DNA of 64,000 nt from NCBI GenBank assembly GCA_015061055.1, contig SUXH01000005.1:62001-126000 (forward strand), read 5' to 3'. The translations under genes and the position numbers were made by a program. The notes beneath the pieces were generated by a model that saw nothing but the letters and a program-made list of their open reading frames with translations, was not told the origin of the DNA and searched no databases. Below, one piece after another: positions 62,994 through 64,000 of this stretch (the stretch's first letter is position 1; each line of letters opens with the position of its first letter). The stretch comes from Bacteroidales bacterium (GTDB lineage: Bacteria > Bacteroidota > Bacteroidia > Bacteroidales > Muribaculaceae).

Positions 62994-63917
62994 ATGAAAA
63001 AGATACTATTATTTTTAATGGTAGTTTCTGCGTTGATTGTTGATGCTCAGCAATTTGAGGTGGTTTCACTTCAACAGGTGAAGACAGGAGAACGTGAGGC
63101 GGCATACCATCCGCGTTTTATGCCCAATGGTAAAACCTTAATGGTGTGTGATGAGAATTATGATGGCTTGGGACTTGTGAATATGGAGTCGCAAAGTTAC
63201 ACTCATCTTACTGACATGAGAGGAGCCGGTTACAAGGCAGTTATCAGTGAAGATGGTAAAACTATCGTTACTCGTGAGATTAACGTAATGGAACAAAAGA
63301 CAACGTTGTATAAGTTGGATTTGGTGAATATGGAGTTACATTCGGTAATGAATGATGTAGATCATGTGAACAATCTTGATTTTGTGAATGGTGAATTATC
63401 GGTGGCACAACGCGGTGCAACAACACGTTATCGCTTGAATGCAGCTAAGCTTATTTATGCTCCGGTAAAAGATGTATATGTAACCGAAGAAGATTTGAAA
63501 TTGGTTGTATACGTGAGTGGAGTGCGTAATGTAATTGACCCATTGAGTACTGAAGATTATGATGCACCGTATTGTTGGTCGAGTGTGTCTCCAAACAGAG
63601 AAAAATTACTTTTCGTGAGTGGTAATGATGCTTATGTGAGTAATATAGATGGAACAGACTTGGTGTGTTTAGGTATGGTTCATGCTCCGGTGTGGCGTGG
63701 CAATGATCATGTGGTGGGAATGGAAGATTATGATGACGGACACGTGTTTCTTGGCAGTGACATTGTGATAGTGAAAGCCGATGGAACAGGTAAGCAAAAA
63801 CTTACCACAAACTCAAGCGAATTGAATATGTATCCTTCTGTTTCGGCTGATGGTAGTAAAATCGCATATCACACAGGAGAAGGTAAAATTTATTTAATGA
63901 CAATAAAGGAGAAATAA
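62994..63917 (+). CDS. Exported TolB-like beta-propeller protein
   Basis: The 307-residue protein has a signal peptide (MKKILLFLMVVSALIVDAQQ). Repeated WD40-like/TolB motifs follow, such as YHPRFMPNGKTLMVCDENYD, AVISEDGKTIVTREI, SSVSPNREKLLFVSG and MYPSVSADGSKIAYHTGEGK. It is probably a periplasmic six-bladed propeller that scaffolds a partner protein. The start at 62994 is chosen because the frame upstream has no signal peptide and crosses the promoter. Another exported protein starts 3 bp downstream, so the two are co-transcribed. Confidence 0.87.
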   Translation: MKKILLFLMVVSALIVDAQQFEVVSLQQVKTGEREAAYHPRFMPNGKTLMVCDENYDGLGLVNMESQSYTHLTDMRGAGYKAVISEDGKTIVTREINVMEQKTTLYKLDLVNMELHSVMNDVDHVNNLDFVNGELSVAQRGATTRYRLNAAKLIYAPVKDVYVTEEDLKLVVYVSGVRNVIDPLSTEDYDAPYCWSSVSPNREKLLFVSGNDAYVSNIDGTDLVCLGMVHAPVWRGNDHVVGMEDYDDGHVFLGSDIVIVKADGTGKQKLTTNSSELNMYPSVSADGSKIAYHTGEGKIYLMTIKEK

Positions 63918-63920
63918 GCC

Positions 63921-64000
63921 ATGAAAAGACTATTTTCAATAGTAGCATCATTGCTATGTGTGGCTTTCGTAGCCATAGGTGTTGAAAACTCGGGGGCATC
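63921..64000 (+). CDS. N-terminus of an exported protein (3' end outside window)
   Basis: The frame begins MKRLFSIVASLLCVAFVAIG, a typical signal peptide, and continues to the window end (26 codons). It starts 3 bp after the TolB-like gene, so the two form an operon. The family cannot be judged from this part. Confidence 0.7.
   Translation, partial: MKRLFSIVASLLCVAFVAIGVENSGA

Overview
The window looks like chromosomal DNA of a gut-type Bacteroidales bacterium. The evidence is TonB-dependent receptors, DUF5689/choice-of-anchor lipoproteins, DUF1573 proteins, KorAB, promoters matching the Bacteroidetes -7 element TAnnTTTG, and almost no Shine-Dalgarno sequences. Muribaculaceae is my best guess at family level, but that is inference. 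No rRNA, tRNA, CRISPR array or intact insertion sequence was seen.

Layout. 1-4.3 kb: end of a TonB-dependent receptor and a large repeat-containing surface lipoprotein. 4.4-9.3 kb: polysaccharide flippase, GYF_2/CD225 membrane protein, ObgE, then a radical SAM protein and a queuosine-precursor transporter that look like a queuine salvage pair. 9.3-11.5 kb: mannose-6-phosphate isomerase and a GH26-like lipoprotein that has lost both catalytic glutamates. 11.7-17.2 kb: a compact five-gene minus-strand operon (ECF-type sigma factor, anti-sigma-like acidic protein, coiled-coil protein, triple zinc-ribbon protein, zincin-like protein). It is the best candidate here for an undescribed system. 17.5-20.8 kb: four-helix-bundle protein, MeaB and two DUF1573 proteins.

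20.9-38.0 kb: an almost uninterrupted minus-strand division and cell-wall (dcw) cluster, in transcription order rsmH, ftsL-like, ftsI, murE, mraY, murD, ftsW, murG, murC, ftsQ, ftsA, ftsZ, followed by yqeY and serS. mraZ is not in front of rsmH. 38.3-42.6 kb: sirtuin, two FKBP-type isomerases, an Lrp/AsnC regulator and an acetylxylan esterase.

42.7-46.3 kb: a TPP riboswitch in front of a thiamine TonB-dependent receptor, a PnuT-type permease and thiamine pyrophosphokinase, together an uptake-and-trapping route for thiamine. 46.4-53.3 kb: Mfd, a small charged lipoprotein, a DASS anion transporter and a porin. 53.3-56.1 kb: an accessory patch with a nested inverted repeat, two AT-rich orphan genes, a gene fragment, and a toxin-antitoxin locus whose toxin is internally deleted. 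56.2-64.0 kb: 2-oxoacid:ferredoxin oxidoreductase (korAB), an esterase joined to a propeller-like region, acpP-fabF, a TolB-like propeller protein and the start of one more exported protein.
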